64,000 nucleotides of DNA from Planctomycetaceae bacterium (GCA_002702655.1 PABB01000054.1:62001-126000), one strand, 5' to 3'; counted from the first letter of the stretch, positions 18,625 to 27,990 are shown. Notes: a model not told the origin generated them from the letters alone. Program-made: numbers and translations.

Positions 18625-20364
18625 TTAATCCACGCGCCAATCGGCGATGTGAATCTCGACGCTCACCCGACCGCGGAAGCGATTGATCACCGGGCGGAAG
18701 GCGATCGAGAGTTCCCCCTCCACCGCGGCGAGTTCGTCCTCCCAATCGCCGCCGCCGAACGCGACGGCCCGCATCCGCACGCCTGCCTGATCCACCGTCA
18801 TCGACAAGTGCCGGCCCGAGCCGCCCATGCGGCGCGGCGCTTCGGCGAGTCGCACATTGCTGGTGCAGAGCACCGGGCGGCTGTTGCCGTGACCGAAGGG
18901 GGCCAGGCTTTCAATCTGCGCGACGGTCTGGTGGGTCAGCATCGACAGGGCCGCCTCGCCGTCGACCCGCAAGTCGGGCAGCGCGGCGCCGTCGCCCAGT
19001 TCCCGGGCCGCCACGGCGCAGAACGCGCGGCGAAACGCGGGCAGGTTCGCTTCGGTCACGCGCAAACCGGCCGCCGCCGCGTGGCCGCCGTAGCCCTCCA
19101 GGTGCTCGCTGCACTCGGTCAAGGCAGAATGCAGGTTGAACCCCGGCACGCTGCGGGCTGAGCCCACGCCCGGTTTGACGCCCAGTTCGTCGGCGGCCAC
19201 CAGGATGACCGGCCGGTGGTATTTCTCGCACAGCCGCCCGGCGACGATGCCAATGACGCCGGGGTGCCATTGGTGGTCGGCCAGCACCAACGCCGCGTCC
19301 CGGGCCGGGTCGAACCGCTCGCGAGCTTGCTTGTCGGCGGCGCGGTAGATGCTGCGCTCCAGCGATTGTCGCTCGGCGTTCAGTTCGTCGACGAACTTGG
19401 CGAGCGTGTCGGCGCGCGCTTCGTCTTCGGTGGTCAGCAACTCGACGCCAATCTCGGCCTGGCCCAACCTTCCGGCCGCGTTCAGGCGGGGGCCGATGGC
19501 GAATCCCAGGTCCTCGCCCTCCAGCATCGGCTTGTCATCGATCTTGCATTGTCGCAGCATGGCGGCCACGCCGACCGTGGGCGAATGCAGCAGCGCCTTC
19601 AGCCCTTCGCGCACCAAAATGCGATTCTCGTCGACCAGCGGCACGACATCGGCCACGGTGCCGATGGCGGCCAGCCCCACGGCTTGCAGCAAGTATCGCC
19701 GCATCGGCTCGGTGACGCGCTTGGCGCCCGCGGCGCGCTGACACAGGGCCCACGCCAGCTTGAACGCGACCGCTGCGCCGCACAGCCCGGTGAACGGGTA
19801 GTCCGCCCCCGGCAGCGCCGGATGAACCAACGCGACCGCATCGGGCAGCGACTCGGCCATTTGATGGTGATCGGTCACCACCAGCGTGAGACCCAACTCG
19901 CGGGCCAGCGCCGCCTCGGCCACGCTGGCGATGCCGCAATCGACAGTCACCACCACGTCGGCGCCACGCTCGCTCAAGCGGCGGAGCGCTTCGTCGTTCA
20001 GGCCGTAGCCCTCGTCGATGCGGTGGGGAATGTAGCTGTCGACATTCGCACGCAGCAACCGCAGACAACGCAGCAGGATGGCGGTGGCCGTCATGCCGTC
20101 GGCGTCGTAATCGCCGTAGACGGTGATGCGGCGGCCCGCGCTGATCGCCGCATGCAGCAGGTCGGCAGCCGCGGCGGCCCCGGGCAACTCGTCCGGATCG
20201 CGCAGGCCGTTGAGCTTGGGATCGAGAAACGTTCGCGCCGCGTCGGGATCGTCGATGCCGCGGGCGAGCAGCAGTTGGGCCACGACGGCCGGCACCCCGG
20301 CGGCGCGCTCCAACTCGGCCACGCGCTGCCGGTCGTACGCCGCGATGCGCCAACGCTTGGGCAT
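18625..20364 (-). CDS. recJ: Single-stranded-DNA-specific exonuclease RecJ
   Basis: 5'-3' ssDNA exonuclease of recombination and mismatch repair. 579 residues, the usual length. The DHH phosphoesterase motifs are present: DYDADG at 85-90, VDCG near 141 and TDHH at 164-167. The DHHA1 domain has GYGGHAAAAGL, and the C-terminal OB fold ends RFRGRVSVEIHIADW. The start is ATG 20364 (MPKRWRIAAYD); upstream the frame runs through the rpmG region in another phase. It follows rpmG by 107 bp on the same strand. Confidence 0.96.
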   Translation of the reverse strand: MPKRWRIAAYDRQRVAELERAAGVPAVVAQLLLARGIDDPDAARTFLDPKLNGLRDPDELPGAAAAADLLHAAISAGRRITVYGDYDADGMTATAILLRCLRLLRANVDSYIPHRIDEGYGLNDEALRRLSERGADVVVTVDCGIASVAEAALARELGLTLVVTDHHQMAESLPDAVALVHPALPGADYPFTGLCGAAVAFKLAWALCQRAAGAKRVTEPMRRYLLQAVGLAAIGTVADVVPLVDENRILVREGLKALLHSPTVGVAAMLRQCKIDDKPMLEGEDLGFAIGPRLNAAGRLGQAEIGVELLTTEDEARADTLAKFVDELNAERQSLERSIYRAADKQARERFDPARDAALVLADHQWHPGVIGIVAGRLCEKYHRPVILVAADELGVKPGVGSARSVPGFNLHSALTECSEHLEGYGGHAAAAGLRVTEANLPAFRRAFCAVAARELGDGAALPDLRVDGEAALSMLTHQTVAQIESLAPFGHGNSRPVLCTSNVRLAEAPRRMGGSGRHLSMTVDQAGVRMRAVAFGGGDWEDELAAVEGELSIAFRPVINRFRGRVSVEIHIADWRVD

Positions 20365-20471
20365 AACTCGCCGTCCCTGTGCGATGTCAAGAAGCGTGCG
20401 GCAAGGGGCCGCATAACGAAAACCGCGGCCAAGTGGGCCGCGGCTGGGAGCGTGAAACTTGCGAGTTCGCG

Positions 20472-20648
20472 CTACTTCTTCTTTTCCACGTGCAGCGTGT
20501 GTTTGCGGAGACGGGGGCAATATCGCTTCAGCTTCAGCTTCTCGCCGCCGACCCTGCGTCGCAGCGTGTAGTTGTAGTCGCCCGTCTCCTCGCAAACGAG
20601 GAACACGGTTTCCACCTTCTTCTTTTTCTTACCGCCGCTCTTGGCCAT
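20472..20648 (-). CDS. rpmG: 50S ribosomal protein L33
   Basis: 58 residues, cytoplasmic ribosome component. After a lysine-rich start ([11 protein letters not shown]) comes the L33 core [20 protein letters not shown] and the C-terminus [17 protein letters not shown]. Two cysteines remain (in LVCEE and RYCPR), fewer than the four of zinc-binding L33. The start is ATG 20648. Here it precedes recJ rather than the tRNA-secE-nusG genes it often accompanies. Confidence 0.96.
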   Translation of the reverse strand: MAKSGGKKKKKVETVFLVCEETGDYNYTLRRRVGGEKLKLKRYCPRLRKHTLHVEKKK

Positions 20649-20857
20649 GGCTCGAAACTCCGTATTAGCGCGATCTGTATGGGACGCCGGCCAAGGTTGG
20701 CGGGCGGGAGGGGACTGTCGCAAACCGCAGTCGGGACGGATCGCCGCTGGGGCGCAGGTCGACCTAACCGGGCTGACCCGGCATTTTAGGGTCGAATTGC
20801 CATTGTTGCCAGGGCCAAGAGGGGATTTGCCGGCGGGTCAAATTCCTTCCCCGGGGT

Positions 20858-20863
20858 TATACT
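20858..20863 (+). promoter_or_regulatory. Possible -10 element for the squalene-cyclase-fold gene
   Basis: TATACT, followed by an A/T-rich stretch in otherwise GC-rich DNA, 69 bp ahead of the proposed TTG start. No good -35 at standard spacing. Confidence 0.35.
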
Positions 20864-20916
20864 TAAATTCCGTCCTGCCAAGGACTTTGCGGCCCTTGCC
20901 AGCTGAGCCGTTGCCG

Positions 20917-20923
20917 AAGGAGG
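20917..20923 (+). promoter_or_regulatory. Strong Shine-Dalgarno that fixes a TTG start
   Basis: AAGGAGG, 8 bases ahead of TTG 20932. Since no ATG or GTG is equally well placed, it decides the start of the following gene. Confidence 0.7.
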
Positions 20924-20931
20924 AGAGGCCC

Positions 20932-22632
20932 TTGTCGGCGCCCCCGCTCGATAGCCATGTCGCATCGCCCACGTCGCCGGAGGTCCCCGGACCCCCGGTC
21001 GCGGCCGCTGGCGGTGCGCCGCCGGTTGCGGGCGAGGCAAGCGTAGCGGTCGGGGACGAGGCGGCCGACGGCCACGACCACGAGCTCCATTCCGCTGGCG
21101 AGCGGCAGACGTTGGCGGGCCGGCTGAGCGAGTGGACGGCCGACGGCGAGATTTCGGCGTGGCTTTCCAGCGCCATCGTCCACGCAGCGCTGGTGCTGTT
21201 GCTGGCGGTGGTCGCTTTGACTCAACCGGGAGTCGGGCCGCGGCTGGCGCTGACTGCCTCGCTGGACGACGCGCCGGTCGAGACGCCCGACCTCGACTTT
21301 TCCGCCTCGGCCGACGCGGGGGCCGACGTGGCGCTGCCGCCGGCCGAGGCGCCCGTGCTGGGCGACGTGAACGAGCCCGACACGACCTTCACCGCCGCCA
21401 GCGAGACGCCGCTGATCATCGAGCCAACCGCCAGCGTCGGCGAGATCGCCATCGACCCGTTCCCGGTGATGCCGACCCCGCTCTCGATGCACGGCGGCGG
21501 CCTTGATGGACGCACCCCCGCGATGCGGCGCGGCTTGGCGCTCAGCGGCGGCGGCAGCGAAGAGAGCGAAGCGGCCGTCGAAGCGGGCCTGCGGTGGCTC
21601 GCCGCCCATCAGTATCCCGACGGCGGGTGGCGATTTGATCTGGAAGCCTGCCCCAACTGCCAGGGCTACTGCCGCAACTCCGGCTCGAACGATTCCAGCA
21701 CGGCGGCGACTGGGCTGGCGCTGCTCTGCTTTCTGGGCGCGGGGTACACCCACCAGCAGGGCCCCTTCGCCGAGGTGGTGAGCGACGGCCTGTACTACCT
21801 GGAAGAGCGGATGGAGATCACGTCCTTCGGCGGCGACCTGCGCGACCGTCGCGTGCAGGCCATCCGCGCTGAGAACACCGCCGAGGGAATTCTCTCGGCC
21901 TTGGATCGGGCCGCTCAGTTCAAGACCGACAACATGTACTCGCACGGGATCGCCACGCTTGCGCTGACCGAGGCGTACGCGATGACGCTCGATCCCGGAT
22001 TGAGGCAGTCAGCCGAGCAAGCCGTCAAGTTCACCGTGAACGCCCAAAACGCCGACGGCGGCTGGCGCTACGATCCGCATTTCGAGAAGCCGGACGCCAG
22101 CGATACGACCGTCACTGGCTGGCAGGTCATGGGGCTGAAGAGCGCCGTGCTGGGCGGCATCTCGGTACCCTACGAGGTATGGATGAAGATCAGCCAGTTC
22201 CTCGACGAGAACGCAATCAACGACGGCGCGGAGTACGCCTACCGCCGCGGCGAGCGGACCACTAAGGCCAACTCGGCCATCGGCCTGTTGTGCCGGGAGT
22301 TGGAGGGCTGGCAGCTCGACTACCGCCCGCTGCAGCGGGGCCTGGCCAACCTCGGCAAGCAGCGGCCGCAGGACAACCACATTTACTACAACTACTACGC
22401 CACGCTGGCGCTGCACCATGCGGGCGGCTCGCAGTGGACGAAGTGGAATCCCAAAATCCGCGAGTATCTCGTCGAGTCGCAGTCGGACGAGGGCCACGAA
22501 CGCGGCAGTTGGTACTTCAACGAGCAGTACGCAGACAGCGGCGGGCGGCTGTACACGACGTCGCTGTCGATTTTGACGCTGGAGGTCTACTACCGCTATT
22601 TGCCGCTGTACAAGCAGGGCGAAGGCGAGTGA
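20932..22632 (+). CDS. Prenyltransferase/squalene-oxidase repeat protein, membrane anchored
   Basis: 566 residues. An acidic, Pro/Ala-rich N-terminus is followed by one membrane helix (WLSSAIVHAALVLLLAVVALT, about 78-98) and a low-complexity linker. A C-terminal alpha/alpha-toroid from about 210 has repeats such as GLRWLAAHQYPDGGW and AVKFTVNAQNADGGWRYD, characteristic of the squalene-cyclase/prenyltransferase fold. Planctomycetes carry many such proteins of unknown role; there is no evidence here for cyclase activity. A CxxCxxxC-like stretch (CPNCQGYC) may bind metal. The start is TTG 20932, chosen for AAGGAGG 8 bases upstream. Confidence 0.78.
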   Translation: MSAPPLDSHVASPTSPEVPGPPVAAAGGAPPVAGEASVAVGDEAADGHDHELHSAGERQTLAGRLSEWTADGEISAWLSSAIVHAALVLLLAVVALTQPGVGPRLALTASLDDAPVETPDLDFSASADAGADVALPPAEAPVLGDVNEPDTTFTAASETPLIIEPTASVGEIAIDPFPVMPTPLSMHGGGLDGRTPAMRRGLALSGGGSEESEAAVEAGLRWLAAHQYPDGGWRFDLEACPNCQGYCRNSGSNDSSTAATGLALLCFLGAGYTHQQGPFAEVVSDGLYYLEERMEITSFGGDLRDRRVQAIRAENTAEGILSALDRAAQFKTDNMYSHGIATLALTEAYAMTLDPGLRQSAEQAVKFTVNAQNADGGWRYDPHFEKPDASDTTVTGWQVMGLKSAVLGGISVPYEVWMKISQFLDENAINDGAEYAYRRGERTTKANSAIGLLCRELEGWQLDYRPLQRGLANLGKQRPQDNHIYYNYYATLALHHAGGSQWTKWNPKIREYLVESQSDEGHERGSWYFNEQYADSGGRLYTTSLSILTLEVYYRYLPLYKQGEGE

Positions 22633-22640
22633 GACGACTT

Positions 22641-22715
22641 GCGTAGCATGGCCGCTCCGACTGTGCGAGAACGACACGCCTGCAAACTCGCACGGCCGGA
22701 GCGGCCATGCTACGC
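22641..22715. repeat. REPIN-like element, family C
   Basis: 29-bp arms 22641-22669 and 22687-22715 are inverse copies with 27 of 29 matches. Each carries GCGTAGCATGGCCGCTCCG. It starts 8 bp after the stop of the previous gene and lies 45 bp before the sulfatase start. Confidence 0.85.
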
Positions 22716-22760
22716 TGAGCGTCTTGATCGCCAGCTAGTCTCATCGGAGCCGATCCTCGC

Positions 22761-24176
22761 ATGCTCTCTTTTCAGAAACTCGTGGTCGCGTGCGCTGCGT
22801 GCCTTGCGCTGTTTTCGCTGGCCGACCTCGCTCGCGCCGCCGGCGACGAGCGCCCCAACATCATCTTCATCCTCGCCGACGATCTGGGTTACGGCGATCT
22901 CAGTTGCTTCGGACAGCAGAACTTCACCACCCCGCGGCTGGACGAAATGGCCGCCCAAGGCTTGGTGTTCACCAATCACTACGCCGGCAGCACCGTCTGT
23001 GCGCCATCGCGGGCTTGCCTGTTGACCGGCCAGCACACGGGGCACGTGTACCAGCGGTTCAACGGCCAGGTCAGTTTCCGTCAGGATCCGCAGGACCTGA
23101 CGGTGGCGACGGTGCTGAAGAAGGCCGGTTACCGGACCGCCATGATCGGCAAGAGCGGGCTCTCCTGCCGCAGCGACAACGGCTCGCTAGCCAACGAAAA
23201 GGGCTTTGACCACTTCTTCGGCTACAACAGCCACGGGGCGGCCCACCGCTATTACCCCCAGGCGCTCTGGCGCGACGGCGAGCGGGTCAAGTTCCCCGAG
23301 AATCACGGCAAGGAAGGCGAGCAATATTCCGGCGATCTATTCCTGGCCGACACGCTGCGGTTCCTTGACGAAAGCGCCCAGGGTCCGCCGTTCTTTCTGC
23401 ATCTGTCGCTGCAGCAGCCGCACGCCGACCTGTGCGTGCCCGACAAGTGGAAAGAGCCGTTCATCGGCAAATTCGACGAGCAGCCGTTCCCCGGCGACCA
23501 CTATCGGGCGGAGAAGTATCCCAAGTCGACGTTCGCCGGCATGGTGACCTATCTGGACCATACGGTCGGGCAGGTGCTCGACAAGCTCCGGGAGTTGGGC
23601 ATCGCCGAACACACGCTGGTCATCTTCAGCAGCGACAACGGCGCCATGAACGAGGGCGGCTGGAACCGCGACTACTTCCAATCCAGCGGGCCGCTGCGGG
23701 GCGGCAAGCGCGACATGTACGAAGGCGGCATCCGCGTGCCGACCATCGCTTGGTGGCCGGGCCGCGTCGCCGCCGGCACGGAAACGGACCATGTTTCCGC
23801 GTTTTGGGACTTCACCCCCACCGCGTGCGAACTGGCCGGGGTCGACGCCCCCCAGAACATTGACGGCATCAGCTACGTCCCCACGCTGCTGGCTCGCGGC
23901 GAGCAGCCGCAGCACGACTACCTGTACTGGGAGTTCTACGAGCAGGGCGGCAAACAGGCCGTGCGGATGGGCAAGTGGAAGGGCATCCGCCTGAACGTCG
24001 GCGCCGATCGCGACGGGCCGTTGGAAGTCTACGACCTGGAGGCCGACCTGGGCGAAACCAACAACGTGGCCGAGCAGCACCCGGAGATCGCCGCCAAGCT
24101 TGCGGCGTTGATGGCCGAAGCGCATGTCGACTCGCCGGCGATTTCCTTCCCCAAGCCGCGCCAAAGAAATCAATAG
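22761..24176 (+). CDS. Arylsulfatase-type sulfatase, exported
   Basis: Hydrolyses sulfate esters, probably on sulfated polysaccharides. 471 residues with a signal peptide ending ARA-AG. The N-terminal metal site is NIIFILADDLGYGD. The formylglycine motif is C80-APSR in STVCAPSRACLLTG, a Cys-type sulfatase that needs maturation by a formylglycine-generating enzyme. The second metal motif IFSSDNGAMNEGGW is present, and the protein ends in the usual C-terminal subdomain. A GGAG Shine-Dalgarno precedes ATG 22761. Large sulfatase numbers are typical of marine planctomycetes. Substrate not determinable. Confidence 0.93.
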   Translation: MLSFQKLVVACAACLALFSLADLARAAGDERPNIIFILADDLGYGDLSCFGQQNFTTPRLDEMAAQGLVFTNHYAGSTVCAPSRACLLTGQHTGHVYQRFNGQVSFRQDPQDLTVATVLKKAGYRTAMIGKSGLSCRSDNGSLANEKGFDHFFGYNSHGAAHRYYPQALWRDGERVKFPENHGKEGEQYSGDLFLADTLRFLDESAQGPPFFLHLSLQQPHADLCVPDKWKEPFIGKFDEQPFPGDHYRAEKYPKSTFAGMVTYLDHTVGQVLDKLRELGIAEHTLVIFSSDNGAMNEGGWNRDYFQSSGPLRGGKRDMYEGGIRVPTIAWWPGRVAAGTETDHVSAFWDFTPTACELAGVDAPQNIDGISYVPTLLARGEQPQHDYLYWEFYEQGGKQAVRMGKWKGIRLNVGADRDGPLEVYDLEADLGETNNVAEQHPEIAAKLAALMAEAHVDSPAISFPKPRQRNQ

Positions 24177-24210
24177 GCGAGTAGCCGGGCCGCTATGCGC
24201 ATGCGGAGTC

Positions 24211-24231
24211 CCGGACGGCGTGGCCGTCCGG
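24211..24231. repeat. Single REP-type hairpin / possible terminator
   Basis: CCGGACGGC-GTG-GCCGTCCGG, a 9-bp stem with a 3-base loop, between the convergent sulfatase and redoxin genes. No T-run follows. It has the architecture of one REPIN half. Confidence 0.55.
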
Positions 24232-24279
24232 CTATGGCCGTTTTCGAGGGGGTGTGCGTGGCATGAGACCACTGAGACT

Positions 24280-24903
24280 TCACTGTTTCGCTGGCGCCAA
24301 CGCCGCCAGCGACTGCCGCAGCTCGCGTCGCGTCGCTTCGCTGTACTCGATGTCGAACCACATGATTCGCCCCGCCCCGTCGAGTACATAGACCCGCGGC
24401 AGCGCGACCGATCCCACCTGCGCGAACGCCTCGCCGCTTTGGTCGATGAGTTGTGGCGCCGCAATGTTCGCCGCCTTGGTCGCTTTCTCGACCGCGTCAG
24501 CGCTCTGGCCCACGGCAACCCCCAGCACCTGCACGCCCGCGGGGACCTTCTTGGCGGCGATCAGTTGGCCGATGTCGTGCAACGCCGCCCGTGCCATCCA
24601 GCGATCCGACGACCAAAACACGACCACGGTCCCCGCCCTGCCATACAGCGACGGCGACTTCACCGGCGTGCCGTCCAGATTGGGCAGTTCGAACGCCGGC
24701 AGCTGATCACCGACGCGCACTTTGCACCACTTGCCGTGCTGCTCGGACAGCATCACGCGCGGAAATGTCGGCGCCTCGGCCGCCTGATCCTGGGCGAGGA
24801 CCAGCCCGGGCGCCGCAAGGATCGCGGCGGCCAGCGCGAGCCCGCCAAGCAAACGTCGCAGGCCGAGGGTCGAAATGCAATCGCGTCGAACTGGCTGCCG
24901 CAT
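24280..24903 (-). CDS. Exported redoxin-like protein lacking the catalytic cysteines
   Basis: 207 residues. A signal peptide (LLGGLALAAAILAAPGLVLA) precedes a thioredoxin-fold domain of the AhpC/TSA-redoxin type starting KVRVGDQLPAFELPNLDGT. Where active members have FWATWCPPC, this protein has FWSSDRWMA, so neither redox cysteine is present. It ends in a normal strand (PRVYVLDGAGRIMWF). It therefore probably binds or scaffolds rather than exchanging disulfides. ATG 24903 is the only start giving the signal peptide. Confidence 0.75.
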   Translation of the reverse strand: MRQPVRRDCISTLGLRRLLGGLALAAAILAAPGLVLAQDQAAEAPTFPRVMLSEQHGKWCKVRVGDQLPAFELPNLDGTPVKSPSLYGRAGTVVVFWSSDRWMARAALHDIGQLIAAKKVPAGVQVLGVAVGQSADAVEKATKAANIAAPQLIDQSGEAFAQVGSVALPRVYVLDGAGRIMWFDIEYSEATRRELRQSLAALAPAKQ

Positions 24904-24955
24904 GGCAGGTCTCCGTTGAACAGGCGCTCGGTCGCGGCAGAAACAGAGCGTCCGC

Positions 24956-26728
24956 CTACACGTTGATCTTCAGCGACAGCTCTTTGAGCTGCCGGGCGTC
25001 GACCTCGCCGGGGGCCTCGGTCATCAGGTCGGTCGCCTTCTGCGTCTTGGGGAACGCGATGCAATCGCGAATGCTGTCCAGCCGGCCGAACAGCATGACC
25101 CAGCGGTCGATGCCCAGGGCGATGCCGCCGTGCGGCGGGGCGCCGTACTGCAGCGCGTGCAGCAGGAAGCCGAACCGATCGTCGGCGGTCGCCGCGTCAA
25201 TGCCCAGCAGTGAAAACACCTGCGACTGGACCGCGGCGTCGTGGATCCGAATCGTACCGCCGCCCGCTTCGCTGCCGTTGATCACCAGGTCGTACGCTTT
25301 CGCGCGGCACTTGCCGGGGTCAGTTTCCAGCAGCGGCACATGTTCGTCCAGCGGCGCCGTGAACGGGTGGTGCATCGCCGCCCAGTGGCCTGTTTCCTCG
25401 TCCTGGGCAAACATCGGAAACTCGACCACCCACGAGAAATGCATCGCCTGGGGGTCATACAGCTTCATTTCGCGGCCGACCTTGGTCCGCAGGGCGTGCA
25501 GCACCTTGCAGGTCATATCCCAATCGGCGGCGGAGAACAGGATCAGGTCGCCCGCCTCGGCGCCCAACCGCTCGGCGAACTCGGCCAGCACCTCGTCACT
25601 GAAGAATTTGGCGATCGTCGAGCCAAGCTTGCCGTCCTCTTCGCAGCGGAACCACGCCAGCCCCTTGGCGCCGAGGCCTTGGACAAACTCGGTGAGCCCG
25701 TCAATGCCGCGGCGGGAGTACTGCTCCGTGCCCTTCTTCACGTTGATCGCCCGGACGAAGCCGCCGCCGGCCACGACATTCTTGAACACGCCAAAATCGC
25801 TTTTCGGCGCCAAATCCGTGCAGTCGATGATCTCCAAACCGAATCGCAAATCCGGCGCATCGTGGCCGAAGCGGCGCATCGCTTCGTCGTACGTCATCCG
25901 CGGCAACGGCAACTGCAGATCCAGGCCCAGTTCCTCCTTGGCCAGTTTCTGACACAGGCCGTCGATTTCGCCGATCACGTCGTCGGCATCGACGAACGAC
26001 ATTTCCAGGTCGAGCTGCGTGAACTCCGGCTGCCGGTCGGCCCGCAGGTCCTCGTCGCGGAAGCAGCGGGCGACCTGCACGTAGCGGTCGTAGCCGGCGA
26101 TCATCAGGATCTGCTTGTAGAGCTGCGGCGACTGCGGCAACGCGTAGAAGTTGCCAGGATGCACGCGGCTGGGCACCAGGTAGTCGCGGGCGCCCTCGGG
26201 GGTGCTGCGGCCCAGGCACGGCGTTTCGACGTCGATGAAGTCGTGCTCCGCGAAGTAATCGCGCATCCCTTTCACGATCCGGTCCCGCAGCATCAGCACG
26301 CGCTGCATCTCGGGACGACGCAGGTCGAGGTAGCGATGCTCCAGCCGCAGGTCCTCGCCCGGCAGGTCCTGTTTCGCGGCGCTGGGCGACACGGGCGGGG
26401 TCTTGCTCTTGTTGAGCAACTCCAACTGCGTGGCCCGCACCTCGATATCGCCGGTCGTCAAATTGGGGTTGGCTTTCCCGGGGGGCCGTTCCGCCACCCT
26501 ACCGGTGACTTTGATGACGTACTCCGCCCGCAACTGCTTGCTGGCTTCGATCTCGACCGGCGAGGTGTCCGGTGGGTTGAATGCAACTTGGACGAGGCCG
26601 TAGCGATCTCGGAGGTCGACGAACAGGCCGCCGCCGTGGTCGCGATAGCTATCGACCCAGCCGCACAGCGTGACGGTGTCGCCGACGTGGGTCTTGTCCA
26701 ATTCGCCGCAAGTATGAGTGCGTAGCAC
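24956..26728 (-). CDS. aspS: Aspartyl-tRNA synthetase
   Basis: Charges tRNA-Asp with aspartate; cytoplasmic. 590 residues, typical of bacterial AspRS. N-terminal OB-fold anticodon domain (TVTLCGWVDSYRDHGG), class II motif 2 (FRDEDLRADRQPEFTQLD), a bacterial GAD insertion in the middle, and motif 3 (GGIALGIDR) near the C-terminus. The start is GTG 26728 (reads VLRTHTCGEL), which matches the family N-terminus; the frame continues upstream without coding signs. Whether it discriminates between tRNA-Asp and tRNA-Asn cannot be told here. Confidence 0.97.
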   Translation of the reverse strand: MLRTHTCGELDKTHVGDTVTLCGWVDSYRDHGGGLFVDLRDRYGLVQVAFNPPDTSPVEIEASKQLRAEYVIKVTGRVAERPPGKANPNLTTGDIEVRATQLELLNKSKTPPVSPSAAKQDLPGEDLRLEHRYLDLRRPEMQRVLMLRDRIVKGMRDYFAEHDFIDVETPCLGRSTPEGARDYLVPSRVHPGNFYALPQSPQLYKQILMIAGYDRYVQVARCFRDEDLRADRQPEFTQLDLEMSFVDADDVIGEIDGLCQKLAKEELGLDLQLPLPRMTYDEAMRRFGHDAPDLRFGLEIIDCTDLAPKSDFGVFKNVVAGGGFVRAINVKKGTEQYSRRGIDGLTEFVQGLGAKGLAWFRCEEDGKLGSTIAKFFSDEVLAEFAERLGAEAGDLILFSAADWDMTCKVLHALRTKVGREMKLYDPQAMHFSWVVEFPMFAQDEETGHWAAMHHPFTAPLDEHVPLLETDPGKCRAKAYDLVINGSEAGGGTIRIHDAAVQSQVFSLLGIDAATADDRFGFLLHALQYGAPPHGGIALGIDRWVMLFGRLDSIRDCIAFPKTQKATDLMTEAPGEVDARQLKELSLKINV

Positions 26729-26903
26729 GGAGGGGCCTTGTCGAAGGGGGAAGGCGGAATGGGGAAGGGGGAAAGTCGTGGCATTGGCGGTCGCGGCCAC
26801 GCGACCTATCAGCAAGCCGCGAGCTGATCCGTTCGCCGGCAACGTGCCGCATGGGCTGCAGCTTGCCACTGCCGCCGCTCGTCCACGGGCAAAGCCCACG
26901 ATT

Positions 26904-27926
26904 TTAGTCCGCCGAACCGCCAGCGCGAAGGCGAAGCCATTCGCCCAGCCGCTCCATCCCCGCCGCGGTCGAAATGGCCGGATCGTAGTCAAAATCGCGG
27001 CGGGCGGCCGAAATATCGAACCAGTGGCTCTTGGCGAGCTGTCCAGCGACAAACCGAGTCATCGGGGGCTCGCGGTCGATCGACAAAAACCGAAAAACCT
27101 GCTCGCAAACGGCCCCGATCCGCCACGCCGTGGCCAGCGAAATCGACTTGGCCACCGGCGGCAGATCGGCCAGGGCCAGGATCTGGTCGATCCACTGCCA
27201 ACAATTCACCGGCTCGCCCTGGCTGAGAAAGTACGCCCGCCCAGCCACGGGCGAGCTGGGCTCGGCCAGCGCATCGGCCGCCTGCACGTGCGCGGCCGCC
27301 GCATTATCGACGTAGACCATGTCGACCAGATTCGTGCCATCGCCCACCCGCCGCAGCCGGCCGCGGCGTGCCCGGTCGATCAGCCGCGGGATGAGGTGAT
27401 TGTCCCGCGGCCCCCAGATCAGATGCGGCCGCAGCGCACAGGTCGCCAGGTCAAGACCATTGGCGGCGAGCACGGCCGCCTCGGCCCGCGCCTTGCTCGC
27501 CGAGTACCAACTGCGATGCGCCTCGAGCCACTCGGTGGCCAACGGCGCCGACTCGTCGACGCCGCACTGATCCTCGCCCGTGAACGTGACGCTGGGGCTG
27601 CTGGTGTAGACCAGACGCGTCACCCCTGCGCGGCGACAGGCATCAATCACATGCTGCGTGCCGCGAGTGTTCACGCGGTAGTACGGCTCGGGCCGCTGCT
27701 TTACGCCGGGGATCGCCGCGGTGTGGATGACGCAGTCGACCCCCGCGCACGCGGTCGCAATGGCATCCGCGTCGGCCACGTCGCCGCGACGGACCTCAAC
27801 GCCCAGCTCCGCCAGTTCTGGATATGCCCCGCGGGCCAACGACCGCACCCGCTCGCCACGAGACATCAACTGCTCGACAATCGCGCGTCCCAAGAACCCG
27901 CCGCCGCCGGTAACTAGAACGTGCAT
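26904..27926 (-). CDS. NAD(P)-dependent epimerase / 3-beta-hydroxysteroid dehydrogenase family (OleD-like)
   Basis: 340 residues. N-terminal Rossmann motif TGGGGFLG; extended-SDR catalytic residues in YTSSPS and WYSASK (YxxxK). The overall phrasing (LARGAYPELAELGVEVRRGD, and FDISAARRDFDYDP near the end) resembles 3-beta-HSD-type reductases such as OleD of long-chain olefin synthesis. No oleA, oleB or oleC homologue is in the window, so the substrate is open; a lipid or nucleotide-sugar 3-keto/hydroxy reaction is plausible. It lies 175 bp upstream of aspS on the same strand. Confidence 0.85.
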   Translation of the reverse strand: MHVLVTGGGGFLGRAIVEQLMSRGERVRSLARGAYPELAELGVEVRRGDVADADAIATACAGVDCVIHTAAIPGVKQRPEPYYRVNTRGTQHVIDACRRAGVTRLVYTSSPSVTFTGEDQCGVDESAPLATEWLEAHRSWYSASKARAEAAVLAANGLDLATCALRPHLIWGPRDNHLIPRLIDRARRGRLRRVGDGTNLVDMVYVDNAAAAHVQAADALAEPSSPVAGRAYFLSQGEPVNCWQWIDQILALADLPPVAKSISLATAWRIGAVCEQVFRFLSIDREPPMTRFVAGQLAKSHWFDISAARRDFDYDPAISTAAGMERLGEWLRLRAGGSAD

Positions 27927-27990
27927 GTCGAGCGTCGAAATCCTGAGTCAAACGAGAGCCAGATTGGCGACAAACGCAGCGCGCCCGCCG

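Noticed and set aside
26739-26772. Purine-rich GGGGAAGG repeats upstream of aspS
   Set aside because: Short, imperfect and without dyad symmetry; considered low-complexity spacer rather than a regulatory element.
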